Shown piece by piece: positions 44,543 to 53,312 of a stretch of DNA of 64,000 nucleotides; position 1 is the stretch's first letter, and every line of letters begins with the position of its first letter. The notes below the pieces were generated by a model. It was not told the origin of the DNA. It did no database searches and saw nothing but the letters and a program-made list of their open reading frames with translations. Origin of the DNA: VYFG01 sp965213885 (GTDB taxonomy: Bacteria > Pseudomonadota > Gammaproteobacteria > Arenicellales > Poriferihabitantaceae). The stretch lies in the NCBI GenBank assembly GCA_965213885.1, contig OZ243919.1, forward strand, positions 558,001-622,000, in the 5' to 3' direction. The position numbers and the translations under genes are program-made.

Positions 44543-44573
44543 TTGACTTCAAGTTTACTTCAAGTTTTATGAT
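44543..44573 (+). promoter_or_regulatory. MerR-type promoter with 19-bp spacer and palindromic operator
   Basis: -35 TTGACT (44543-44548), 19-bp spacer, -10 TATGAT (44568-44573). The spacer holds ACTTCAAGTTTACTTCAAGT (44546-44565), symmetrical at 16 of 20 positions. Over-long spacers carrying the operator are the hallmark of promoters activated by MerR/SoxR-family proteins. Confidence 0.6.
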
Positions 44574-44602
44574 TGCGATACGATCAACGTCGGTGGATCA
44601 AC

Positions 44603-46231
44603 ATGACAGCGGATCAATTTCATATGGACAACCGGCAGGATACCTGGCGACGCGTGGCCGGGCGTTCGGAGCTTCCGCCCGGCGGCACGAAAATGGTGCG
44701 GGTGGACGGGCGGCAAGTGGCCCTGTTCGAGCATGCGGGCGGGGTGTACGCCTGCAGCAACCTGTGTCCCCACGAGGGGTATCCGCTGTCAGAGGGGACC
44801 GTTTCCGGGCAGTGCACCCTGACCTGCAATTGGCACAATTGGAAGTTTAACCTGAAGACCGGTGAAAACCTGTACGGCGGCGACCGGCTCACGACCTACC
44901 CGGTGGAGGTCCGCGATTCCGGGATCTGGATCGATTTCTCGGACCCGCCGTTCGAGACCGTCCATGTGCGCGTGATCGAGAGCCTGCGCCATGCCTTCGA
45001 TGACGAGTCGTACGACCGCATTGCCCGGGAAATCGCCCGCCTCATCCGGATCGGGGGCGATCCGCTGGAGCCGCTCCGGCATGCGGTTGCCTGGTCCTGG
45101 GAGAGGCTCGAGTTCGGTTGGTCCCATGCCTATGCCGGCATGGCGGACTGGCTTGCCCTCTACCGGGAGTTCGGGGACGACGCCGAATCCGCTCTGGTCA
45201 CCCTGGTGGAACCGGTGGCCCACACGGCCAGGGACGTGCTGAGAGAAGGGACCTACCCCTATGACGGCGACGTGCTGCCCTGGGAGGAGCCGGCTTTCCT
45301 CGAGGCGGTGGAGGCCGAGGACCAGGGTGCCGCCGTCGCCATGGTCCGCGGCGGGCTCCGTGATGGCCTCGGGTTCGGGGACTTCGAGCGCGGGCTGTCG
45401 GCGGCAGCCCTGGCACACTACAACGATTTCGGGCATTCGCTGATCTACGTCTCCAAGGTCGGGGACCTGATCTCGGAACTGGGCGGTGAGGTGGCCGAAC
45501 CGCTGCTCCTCAGCCTGGTCCGCTCCATCGTGTTCGCGGCCCGGGAGGACCTGATACCGGAATTCCGCCATTACCGCGGCGCGTTGGATGCCTGGGGCGA
45601 CGTGGAACGGAAGGATGTCCCCGGGGCCGGCGACTTTTCGGGGCTCGGTATCCAGTCGTCCCTGGATCTGGCCCTGGCCGGCAGCCGCGGTCCTTCCGGG
45701 GAACTGTACCGTTCACTGTTGCTCGCCAATGCCTCGAACATGCTCAGGTTCGATCTCTCCCGGCAGCAGAAGACCCGGGTCAGCATTTCCGGGAACGTCA
45801 ACTGGCTGGATTTCACCCATGCCATCACTTTTGCCAACGCAGCGAGGAAACAGTGCAGCCGGTATCCGGAGCTGTGGCCAAGCGGCCTTCTGCAGATGGC
45901 CTGCTTCCATGGCCGCAACAGCGCGTTCACCACGGACGTCGACCCCGGGGACTGGACCAGCGGGGACCCCGGCCGGGATATCGTGGAGGCGATCGACACC
46001 GTCATGGATCACGGGCAGGCCGAACCCATTGTCTCGGTGCACCTGCTGAAGACCACGCTGGCCGTGCGCGAAGAAATCCGGCACCTGCCGTCCGATCAGG
46101 CGGTTCTTCTGACTGCAGCCCTGCGGCGGTTCCTCCGGTCACCCCTGAAACGCCGCCAGACACGCCGGACGGCCTGGCAGTCCCTGCAGTTCGTCGCCCG
46201 GGAGTTCGGGAATCGCCAGGACCAGGCCTGA
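44603..46231 (+). CDS. Rieske [2Fe-2S] protein with a long uncharacterised C-terminal region
   Basis: 542 residues from ATG 44603. The N-terminal 110 residues are a Rieske domain: Cys55-Pro-His57 in NLCPHEGYPLSEG and Cys75-Asn-Trp-His78 in CTLTCNWHNWKF. The remaining 430 residues are helical and contain conserved-looking Trp/His-rich blocks (WSWERLEFGWSHAYAGMADW; HYNDFGHSLIYVSKV; NWLDFTHAITFANAARKQC) that match no domain I know; there is no obvious oxygenase iron site. No reductase or partner lies beside it; it is convergent with pheA. An electron-transfer or oxygenase-like role is only a guess. Confidence 0.7.
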   Translation: MTADQFHMDNRQDTWRRVAGRSELPPGGTKMVRVDGRQVALFEHAGGVYACSNLCPHEGYPLSEGTVSGQCTLTCNWHNWKFNLKTGENLYGGDRLTTYPVEVRDSGIWIDFSDPPFETVHVRVIESLRHAFDDESYDRIAREIARLIRIGGDPLEPLRHAVAWSWERLEFGWSHAYAGMADWLALYREFGDDAESALVTLVEPVAHTARDVLREGTYPYDGDVLPWEEPAFLEAVEAEDQGAAVAMVRGGLRDGLGFGDFERGLSAAALAHYNDFGHSLIYVSKVGDLISELGGEVAEPLLLSLVRSIVFAAREDLIPEFRHYRGALDAWGDVERKDVPGAGDFSGLGIQSSLDLALAGSRGPSGELYRSLLLANASNMLRFDLSRQQKTRVSISGNVNWLDFTHAITFANAARKQCSRYPELWPSGLLQMACFHGRNSAFTTDVDPGDWTSGDPGRDIVEAIDTVMDHGQAEPIVSVHLLKTTLAVREEIRHLPSDQAVLLTAALRRFLRSPLKRRQTRRTAWQSLQFVAREFGNRQDQA

Positions 46232-46249
46232 CACCCCGACTGGTCCCGC

Positions 46250-47119
46250 CTAGCGCTCCTGTTCCACCCGGAACGGATGGGAGGGGTAGGCCCCGAGGAT
46301 GCGGACCTTGGTGGAGAAGAAGTGCAGTTCCTCCAGCGCCCTGGCGACCGGGGGCTCATCGGGGTGCCCCTCGATATCGACGTAGAACTGGGTGGCGGTG
46401 AAGCGGCCCTCGAGTTGGTAGCTCTCCAGCTTGGTCATGTTGACGCCGTTGGTGGCGAAACCGCCCATGGCCTTGTAGAGAGCCGCCGGCAGGTTCCTGA
46501 CGCTGAACACGAAGGTCGTGATGACGGGCAGGTCCGCGCCCGTCGAGGGGGCAGTCCAGGAGCGCTCGCGTGACAGGATGATGAAGCGGGTCACGTTTCC
46601 CTCGGCGTCCTCGATATCACGGCTGATGATCTCCAGCCCGTGCAGTTCCGCCGCCAGCGCCGGGGAAATCGCGGCCATCGTGTGGTTGTCCTGCTCCGCC
46701 ACCTCCCGCGCCGCGCCGGCCGTGTCGCTCGATACCATTGGTTCCCATCCGTGCTCGCGAATGATCCGGCGACACTGGCCGAGCGCATGGATGTGACTCT
46801 GCACGGACCGGATATCGGCAAGCCGGGTGCCGGGCCTGGCCATCAGCTGGAAGTGGATCGGCATGAAGTACTCCCCGACGATGTGGAGGTGGGACTCCGG
46901 AAGGATGTGATGGATATCCGCCACCCTGCCGGCAATGGTATTCTCGATGGGGATCATGGCCAGGTCCGACTCACCCTCGCTCACCGCGTTGAATGCGTCC
47001 TCGAACGTGCGGCAGGGGTGTGGCTCCATGTCCGGGTACATATCCCTGCAGGCCATGTCGGAGTTTGCCCCGTATTCTCCCTGGAAGGCGATGCGGTTGG
47101 TCGGTGCTGGTGTGGCCAT
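46250..47119 (-). CDS. pheA: Prephenate dehydratase (monofunctional)
   Basis: Converts prephenate to phenylpyruvate in phenylalanine synthesis. The 289-residue protein has the catalytic domain from residue 9 (RIAFQGEYGANSDMACRD; MIPIENTIAGRVADIHHIL; NVTRFIIL with the Thr-Arg-Phe motif) and a C-terminal ACT domain (VRNLPAALYKAMGGFATNGV then NMTKLESY) for phenylalanine feedback. There is no chorismate mutase domain, unlike the fused P-protein usual in gammaproteobacteria; the sequence looks like the alphaproteobacterial form. It is divergent from the aminotransferase gene by 119 bp. Confidence 0.9.
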   Translation of the reverse strand: MATPAPTNRIAFQGEYGANSDMACRDMYPDMEPHPCRTFEDAFNAVSEGESDLAMIPIENTIAGRVADIHHILPESHLHIVGEYFMPIHFQLMARPGTRLADIRSVQSHIHALGQCRRIIREHGWEPMVSSDTAGAAREVAEQDNHTMAAISPALAAELHGLEIISRDIEDAEGNVTRFIILSRERSWTAPSTGADLPVITTFVFSVRNLPAALYKAMGGFATNGVNMTKLESYQLEGRFTATQFYVDIEGHPDEPPVARALEELHFFSTKVRILGAYPSHPFRVEQER

Positions 47120-47238
47120 CGGCGGTATGCTGTGATCGGCGAGTGCGGGATAGTATCAATTTCAGCGGTCGGCACAACCGCTCCCGGGTTCTTTCCATGC
47201 CACAGAGGGCATGACCCCAGCCATTCACGGATCCTTCC

Positions 47239-48519
47239 ATGCCCAACGAATCCCTGATTGCGCGGCGTCGGGCCTCCATGGGGCCGGTCTACCGCCTGTT
47301 CTATGACGAGCCGGTGCATATTGTCCGGGGGGAGGGTGTCTGGCTCTGGGACGCCGAAGGCAACCGCTACCTGGACTGCTACAACAACGTGGCTTCCGTG
47401 GGCCACTGTCATGCCGGCGTGGTGGAGGCGGTTCACCGGCAGATGCAGCTACTGAACACCCACACCCGCTACCTGCACGAAAACGTGGTGCTGCTGGCGG
47501 AGCGCCTCGGCGCCCTGCTGCCGGGGGATCTCGGCAACTGCATGTTCGTGTGCACGGGTACCGAGGCCAACGACCTGGCGGTGCAGATCGCCCGGGCGGT
47601 CACGGGCCGCCGGGGCATCATCGTCACGGAGGCGTCCTACCACGGCAATTCCACCCTGATGAGAAAGCTGTCCACCGAGGGCTGTCCCGCAGCCGAACGC
47701 CCCGACTGGTTGGCGGTCGTGGAGCCGCCGGATTTCTACCGGGGGCCCTACCGGGAGGAAGATCCCGGCGCCGCGGCGTGCTACGTGGACGAACTGGACC
47801 GCGCCATTCGGCAGCTCGGCAACGCTGGCTTCGGTACCGCTGCCCTGATGCTGGACACCATCTGGGATGCTCCCGGTCCGCTCGCACCCCCGCTGGAGTA
47901 CGTGCGCGCCATCTGCGAACTGGTCCACGAGGCGGGCGGCCTCGTGATCGCCGACGAGGTTCAGGCCGGCCACTGCCGCACGGGCAGGTGGTGGGGCATC
48001 GACCACTACGGCATCCGGCCAGACATCGTGACCATGGGCAAGCCGTCCGGCAACGGACATCCCCTCGGGGTCACCGTCACCACGCCGGACATCGCCGCCG
48101 AATTCGCCGACACGGGGACCTATTTCAACACCTTCGGTGGCAACCCGGTTTCCGCGGCGGCGGGGCTCGCGGTGCTGGAAGCGATGGAGCAAGGGAACCT
48201 GGCGGAGAATGCCGCCGTCACGGGCGCCCACCTTCGCGGGCGGCTCGAGGACCTGGCTGCCTCGGACCTGCGGATCGGCAGCGTGAAGGGGCGGGGGCTC
48301 TTCCTCGGACTGGACCTCGTCGAGGACCCGGCGAGCCGGAGGCCCCTGTCCCGGGAAACCATGCGCCGGTTGACCTCCCGCCTGGTGCGCGAGGGCATCC
48401 TGGCAGGCGCCACCGGTCGCCACGGCAACGTGCTGAAGCTTCGCCCGCCCCTGGTTTTCCGTGCCGAGCACGCCGACCTCGCGGTCGCCGCGATCGGGAA
48501 GGTGCTGCGGGAGGACTGA
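47239..48519 (+). CDS. Class III aminotransferase (AGXT2/ethanolamine-phosphate lyase-like)
   Basis: 426 residues. PLP fold-type I features: FVCTGTEANDLAVQIARA, the Asp in VIADEVQAGHCRTGRWWG and PLP Lys in TMGKPSGNGHPLG; FNTFGGNPVSAAAGLAVLE near residue 300. The subfamily includes alanine-glyoxylate aminotransferase 2-like enzymes and amino-alcohol phosphate lyases, so substrate is open. It is followed by a convergent GMC oxidoreductase, with no operon partner. Confidence 0.85.
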   Translation: MPNESLIARRRASMGPVYRLFYDEPVHIVRGEGVWLWDAEGNRYLDCYNNVASVGHCHAGVVEAVHRQMQLLNTHTRYLHENVVLLAERLGALLPGDLGNCMFVCTGTEANDLAVQIARAVTGRRGIIVTEASYHGNSTLMRKLSTEGCPAAERPDWLAVVEPPDFYRGPYREEDPGAAACYVDELDRAIRQLGNAGFGTAALMLDTIWDAPGPLAPPLEYVRAICELVHEAGGLVIADEVQAGHCRTGRWWGIDHYGIRPDIVTMGKPSGNGHPLGVTVTTPDIAAEFADTGTYFNTFGGNPVSAAAGLAVLEAMEQGNLAENAAVTGAHLRGRLEDLAASDLRIGSVKGRGLFLGLDLVEDPASRRPLSRETMRRLTSRLVREGILAGATGRHGNVLKLRPPLVFRAEHADLAVAAIGKVLRED

Positions 48520-48580
48520 ACCGGGCCGGCGGGCTTTCGGAGCATCCGGTGGAAACCGCGTGCCGGCCAGCCAGCGGTCA

Positions 48581-50197
48581 TCAGTTTTCTGCATCTCCGG
48601 GAATGATGTCCGCGGCCTTTTCCCCCAGCATGATGACGGGCGCGTTCGTGTTGCCGGACGTGACCGTGGGAAAGACCGACGCATCGGCGATGCGAAGACC
48701 GCGCAGTCCGTGGACCCGCAGCCGGTGGTCGACCACCGACCGGGACGGGTCCGGGCCCATGATGCAGGTGCTGGTGGGATGGAACACCGTGTCCGCTCGC
48801 GCCCGGATGTCCGCCAGCAGTTCCTCGTCGCCGGCTGTTCCGGGGCCCGGCCGGTACTCGCGTTCGATCACCTCCCGGAGCGGAGACGTGCCGGCAAGAC
48901 GCCTGAGGAACCTGACCCCCTCGAGCATCTCCTCGAGGTCCTCCGGTTCGGACAGGTAGTTCGGCTCGATCCGGACGGGCGCCAGCGGGTCAGTGGAGGT
49001 GATGCCGAGCCGTCCCCGACTGGCGGGGCGGCACTGGCTGACCCCGGAATGGAAGGCCGCGAACGGGTCCGGCCGCATCAGCGGGCGGATGCCCGGCGGC
49101 GCCTCAGTGTAGGTCAGGGCGCAGAAATAGAGCTGCAGGTTCGGCCTCGGGCGCGCCGGGTCGCTGCGGAAAAAGCCGCCCGCCTGATTGACCCCGATGG
49201 AAAGCTGGCCGCGGCGGAGTAACACGTACCTCGCGCCCTCTATGAGTTTGCCCCACCAGGGGGAAAGCCGGTTGTTGATGGTGGGAACCCTGGAACGGTA
49301 GTAATGGGTGACGGTGAGGTGGTCCTGCAGGTTCCGGCCTACCGCCTCGTTGACCTGGACTGGCGTGATGCGATGCTCCCTCAGCAGTGCCTCGGGTCCG
49401 ACCCCGGACAGCTGCAGTAATTGCGGCGTGTTGATCGCGCCGCCGCACAGGACGACTTCCCGACCGGCCACCGCGTTGCGGATCCTGCCCCGGTGAAGGA
49501 ACTCGACACCGGTGGCTCTCGTCCCGTCGAACAGCACCCGGGTCGCATGGGCACGGGTGAGGACGGTGACATTGGGTCTTTTCATCGCCGGGCGGAGGTA
49601 CGCGCGGGCTGTTGACATGCGCCGCCCGCCCCGGGCCGTGATCTGGTACAGGCCCACGCCCTCCTGATCCGCCCCGTTGAAGTCGGGATTGGTATTCAGG
49701 CCGCAGGCCACAGCCGCGTCGATGAAGTGCCGGTTGAGGGGGTGGTAGCTGTCGCTGACGTCGTCCACGTACAGCGGCCCCGAATCGCCACGCCACCGGT
49801 CGCCCCCCCGGGCATTGGTTTCAGCGCGCCGGAAATAGGGCAGTACATCGTCCCAGCCCCAGCCCGGGTTTCCCATGGCGAGCCAGTCGTCGAAGTCGGC
49901 GTGCTGTCCGCGGATGTACACCATGGCGTTGATGGAACTGGACCCTCCCAGCACCTTGCCCCTCGGCCAGTAGCTCCGCCGGCCCCCCAGACCCTCTTCC
50001 GGCTCAGTGGTGTACATCCAGTTGACCGACGGGTCGTGGAAGGTCTTGCCGTAGCCGATGGGCGCCTGGATCCAGAACCGGCGGTCGGTGCCCCCCGCCT
50101 CCAGCACGAGCACGCTGAAACGGCCGTTCTCGGACAGGCGGCTGGCAAGAACGCAGCCAGCCGACCCGGCGCCGACAATCAGGAAATCGAACTGCAT
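48581..50197 (-). CDS. GMC oxidoreductase (choline dehydrogenase-like)
   Basis: FAD-dependent alcohol dehydrogenase, 538 residues. FAD motif DFLIVGAGSAGCVLASRLSE starts at residue 4, GMC signature 1 is around PRGKVLGGSSSINAMVY, signature 2 around GGAINTPQLLQLSGVG, and the catalytic His/Asn pair is in VFHPTSTCIMG and SGNTNAPVIMLGEKAAD. ATG 50197 was chosen because upstream in-frame residues to 50272 do not fit the family start. BetA-like activity is possible, but no betaine aldehyde dehydrogenase is directly adjacent. Confidence 0.86.
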   Translation of the reverse strand: MQFDFLIVGAGSAGCVLASRLSENGRFSVLVLEAGGTDRRFWIQAPIGYGKTFHDPSVNWMYTTEPEEGLGGRRSYWPRGKVLGGSSSINAMVYIRGQHADFDDWLAMGNPGWGWDDVLPYFRRAETNARGGDRWRGDSGPLYVDDVSDSYHPLNRHFIDAAVACGLNTNPDFNGADQEGVGLYQITARGGRRMSTARAYLRPAMKRPNVTVLTRAHATRVLFDGTRATGVEFLHRGRIRNAVAGREVVLCGGAINTPQLLQLSGVGPEALLREHRITPVQVNEAVGRNLQDHLTVTHYYRSRVPTINNRLSPWWGKLIEGARYVLLRRGQLSIGVNQAGGFFRSDPARPRPNLQLYFCALTYTEAPPGIRPLMRPDPFAAFHSGVSQCRPASRGRLGITSTDPLAPVRIEPNYLSEPEDLEEMLEGVRFLRRLAGTSPLREVIEREYRPGPGTAGDEELLADIRARADTVFHPTSTCIMGPDPSRSVVDHRLRVHGLRGLRIADASVFPTVTSGNTNAPVIMLGEKAADIIPGDAEN

Positions 50198-50392
50198 CAG
50201 GCTGGAGAAGATTTTTTCCGAGTTGACAACAATTACCCTGCGGACACAAGAACAAAACAGGGCAAAACGCATTCAGTCAGCCATTGAACCGGTGAGACAG
50301 GTCGGATCGGGCTGGAACAAGAGAGGACATGCGGACTGTAGTGCGAGATGTTGGCATGGATTGGTTGTTCGGTGGCATTGCAGGGATGGTTC

Positions 50393-50600
50393 ATGAGAAG
50401 ACGAGCGGGACGGGTGAGGGCCGGCATTGGGCGCATGGCGCGTTTTGTCATGAACGCGATGCTGGCGTCCGGCGGCTACCCGTGGACCGTCATTCGGGTC
50501 GAGGATCGTGATGGCTATCTGGTGAGGCTTGAAATCGCCAGTATCGATCAGGATATCGGGCCGTTCACAACGCTTGTGGTGGACGGGTGGTGTGGTCACT
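50393..50600 (+). pseudogene. C-terminal remnant of a Fic-domain protein
   Basis: Reads RAGIGRMARFVMNAMLASGG then YPWTVIRVEDRDGYLVRLEI, and ASIDQDIGPF, which matches the region after the Fic motif (HPF.DGNGRMARFLMN..LASGGYPWTVI). The motif itself is damaged (GIGR for GNGR, no HPF upstream) and the N-terminal half is absent. The other 550 bp of this gap hold only the promoter of the ABC operon. Confidence 0.65.
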
Positions 50601-50897
50601 GGTCCGCAGCGCCAGGATCGCCCAATGTTCAAACGATTCCACAGGCTGAAAGAACGGATGCCGTCGCCGACGGAAGCGACAGCGCATTCGCGGAGTCCAC
50701 CCGGTAAGGGGGCCTGCGTGACATGTTCTGCCGGCGCCCCGGGGACACCTGCGGAGTACGACACCGGAAGGTTCATAACTTGCTGAATATCAATCAATAT
50801 TGTACCAGTATCGCGCGGAACGGAATCAAACGTTTCCGGATGAGGCAGGAGCCGGTTCCGGATCTCCATGCGCCGGCAGGGACGGGGAGCCGGGTGC

Positions 50898-50927
50898 CTG
50901 AAATCCCCCGATTCACTGTGCTATAGT
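50898..50927 (+). promoter_or_regulatory. Promoter of the ABC importer operon
   Basis: -35 CTGAAA (50898-50903), 18-bp spacer, -10 TATAGT (50922-50927), giving a leader of about 88 nt. The first gene has a strong AGAGGAG ribosome-binding site at 51006-51012. Confidence 0.55.
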
Positions 50928-51021
50928 GCGCCAGCGTCACGTTCCGCCGTCATCCGGCGGGCCGGTGCATGCATCCATTTCCATAACACCAAATCCAAAT
51001 CATTTAGAGGAGCTTTACAGA

Positions 51022-52065
51022 ATGCAACCAAGAAAACTGTTGATTAGCGCAGCGGTTTGCCTCTCCTTGACCGGGACGGCGGCTACTGCGGACGAGGTCA
51101 CCATCGCCTCATGGGGGGGATCCTACCAGGAGGCCCAGAGCAAGGCCCTGTTCATGCCGGTGGCCAAGGCGCTCGGCATCACGGTCAAGGAGGAGACCTA
51201 CAAGGGGATCGGCCAGGTGCGGACCAAGGTCGCGGCCGAGTCCGTGCCGTGGGACATCATCGATACCGGATCCGGTGGCGGCGCCCGCGGCTGCACCGAG
51301 AACATCCTCATACCCCTTGACTACAACCTGATCGACACGTCCGACTTCGTTCCGGACACCCAGCTGTCCTGCTGTGTCGGCACCATCGTGTTCGCCACGG
51401 TGATGGCCTGGAACACGGAGACCTACGGAGACAATGGCCCGCAGAGCTGGGCTGACTTCTGGGACGTGGAGAAGTTTCCGGGCACCCGCGCCATCCGCGG
51501 CAAGATGCACGGCATGCTGGAGCCGGCGCTGATGGCCGACGGCGTCCCCGCGGACGAAGTCTACCAGGTGCTGGACAGTGAGGGGGGGATCAAGCGGGCG
51601 CTGGACAAGATCCGTGAGCTCAAGCCCCACGTGGCGGTCTGGTGGGGCTCCGGCGCCCAGCACGCCCAGCTCATGAAGGACGGCGAGGTGGACATGACCA
51701 CCGGTTGGAACGGCCGTTTCGACGTGGCCATTTCGGACGGCGCCAAGACCAAGTACACCTACAACCAGGGCTTGCAGGACTATGACTGCTTCGGCATTCC
51801 CAAGGGGGCACCGAATCCGGACCTGGCCATGAAGGTGATCGCCGAGATGAGCAAGCCGGAATACCAGGCCGACATCCCGCAGTACATCACCTACGGTCCC
51901 ACCAACACCAAAGCCTACGAGACCGGCAAGATCAATGACGAGCTTGCCATGAACCTGCCTTCCCACCCGGACAATGCCGCCAAGCTGCTGCCCATCAACC
52001 AGGAATGGTATGCCAAGTGGGAGAAGGTCGGGTCCGAGATGTACACCGACATGATGACGGAGTAG
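51022..52065 (+). CDS. ABC importer substrate-binding protein (spermidine/putrescine type)
   Basis: Periplasmic binding protein, 347 residues, with a signal peptide (LLISAAVCLSLTGTAATADE). The mature start VTIASWGGSYQEAQSKAL is typical of PotD/type-2 periplasmic binding proteins for polyamines and related amines; GAPNPDLAMKVIAEMSKPEY near the C-terminus is also typical. ATG 51022 follows a strong Shine-Dalgarno; longer in-frame starts add residues without a signal peptide. First gene of binding protein-ATPase-permease-permease. The cognate ligand cannot be read from the sequence. Confidence 0.88.
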   Translation: MQPRKLLISAAVCLSLTGTAATADEVTIASWGGSYQEAQSKALFMPVAKALGITVKEETYKGIGQVRTKVAAESVPWDIIDTGSGGGARGCTENILIPLDYNLIDTSDFVPDTQLSCCVGTIVFATVMAWNTETYGDNGPQSWADFWDVEKFPGTRAIRGKMHGMLEPALMADGVPADEVYQVLDSEGGIKRALDKIRELKPHVAVWWGSGAQHAQLMKDGEVDMTTGWNGRFDVAISDGAKTKYTYNQGLQDYDCFGIPKGAPNPDLAMKVIAEMSKPEYQADIPQYITYGPTNTKAYETGKINDELAMNLPSHPDNAAKLLPINQEWYAKWEKVGSEMYTDMMTE

Positions 52066-52121
52066 GGATCCGCCCGGACGGGACAGCCCTGCCTGACCGG
52101 GCCTGTTCCATCCACCCGGAT

Positions 52122-52149
52122 ACCGGAATGCCCCCTGGGGCATTCCGGT
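52122..52149 (+). terminator. Perfect 13-bp inverted repeat between binding protein and ATPase genes
   Basis: ACCGGAATGCCCC (52122-52134) pairs exactly with GGGGCATTCCGGT (52137-52149) across a 2-nt loop. It is not followed by a clean T run. In ABC operons such hairpins stabilise or partly terminate the message so that the binding protein is made in excess. Confidence 0.65.
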
Positions 52150-52191
52150 GCATTCCTTTCGGCTTCGTGCGCGCTTAGCATCAGTCAGCCT

Positions 52192-53307
52192 ATGGCCAAT
52201 CCGACCGCGGCAACCAGGGCGCTGCCCATTCACATCCGCCAGGTCACCAAGACCTATGGCGAAGTGCACGCCCTCGACCATGTCGATCTTGAGGTGCAAA
52301 GCGGGGAGTTCCTCACCCTGCTTGGGCCTTCCGGCTCCGGCAAGACCACACTCCTGATGGTATTGGCGGGATTCACCCGCCCGGACTTCGGCAGCGTGTG
52401 CTTCGGAGAGCGGGAAGTCATACGGATGCCGCCGCACAGGCGGAACGTGGGCATGGTGTTCCAGAACTATGCACTGTTCCCGCACATGACGGTGGCCGGA
52501 AACATCGCCTTCCCTCTGAAGATGCGGGGCGTGGACGGGGACGAAGTTGGCCGGCGCGTCGAAAGCGCGCTTGCGACCGTGCAGCTCGACGGGTTCGCCG
52601 AGCGGCGCATCGACCAGCTGTCCGGCGGACAGAAGCAGCGGGTGGCGCTCGCCAGGGCCATCGTCTTCGAGCCGCGCATCCTGCTGATGGACGAACCGCT
52701 GTCGGCACTGGACAAGAAGCTCCGGGACCACATGCAGATCGAGCTTCGGCACCTGCACGAGAAGCTCGGCATGACCACGGTCTATGTCACCCATGACCAG
52801 CGCGAGGCGCTGACCATGTCGGACCGGATCGCGGTCATCAACCACGGACGCCTGATCCAGTGTGACGCCCCGCGCACCATCTACGACCATCCCGCTTCGC
52901 CGTTCGTGGCCAACTTCATCGGCGAATCCACGCTCCTGCCCGTGGAGGAGGTGGACGGCGAGACGATGCTGTACGGACAGCCTGTCAGACACTCGGGACA
53001 GCAGTCCGGTGGCGGTTTCCTCATGCTCCGCCCGGAACGGCTGACGGTCTTGTCGGACGGTCACCACCCGGACTACAACGTGTTTCCGGGCACCGTGCAC
53101 GAGGTGGTCTACCAGGGGGAGAGTTTCGTTGCCTACGTGACGCTGCATGACGGCACGGAGGTATCCATGCGCGGCATCAGCCAGCGCGAGTCCATGGCTT
53201 CGGTGCCTGACCGGGGCAGGGAGGTTCGCCTCGGGCTCCACCGGGACGAGACGGTGCTGATTCCCGACACGGGAGACGGGGGAGAGGTGCATGAAGACGG
53301 TGCCTGA
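52192..53307 (+). CDS. ABC importer ATPase (PotA-like)
   Basis: 371 residues. Walker A GPSGSGKTT (45-53), Q-loop MVFQNYALFPHMTV, signature LSGGQKQRVALARAI, Walker B and D-loop ILLMDEPLSALD, and H-loop VTHDQREAL, followed by a C-terminal TOBE regulatory domain (FLMLRPERLTVL onward). Fits the spermidine/putrescine/iron importer ATPase group. It is 126 bp after the binding-protein gene, with the hairpin between, and 5 bp before the first permease. Confidence 0.92.
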   Translation: MANPTAATRALPIHIRQVTKTYGEVHALDHVDLEVQSGEFLTLLGPSGSGKTTLLMVLAGFTRPDFGSVCFGEREVIRMPPHRRNVGMVFQNYALFPHMTVAGNIAFPLKMRGVDGDEVGRRVESALATVQLDGFAERRIDQLSGGQKQRVALARAIVFEPRILLMDEPLSALDKKLRDHMQIELRHLHEKLGMTTVYVTHDQREALTMSDRIAVINHGRLIQCDAPRTIYDHPASPFVANFIGESTLLPVEEVDGETMLYGQPVRHSGQQSGGGFLMLRPERLTVLSDGHHPDYNVFPGTVHEVVYQGESFVAYVTLHDGTEVSMRGISQRESMASVPDRGREVRLGLHRDETVLIPDTGDGGEVHEDGA

Positions 53308-53312
53308 ACGCA

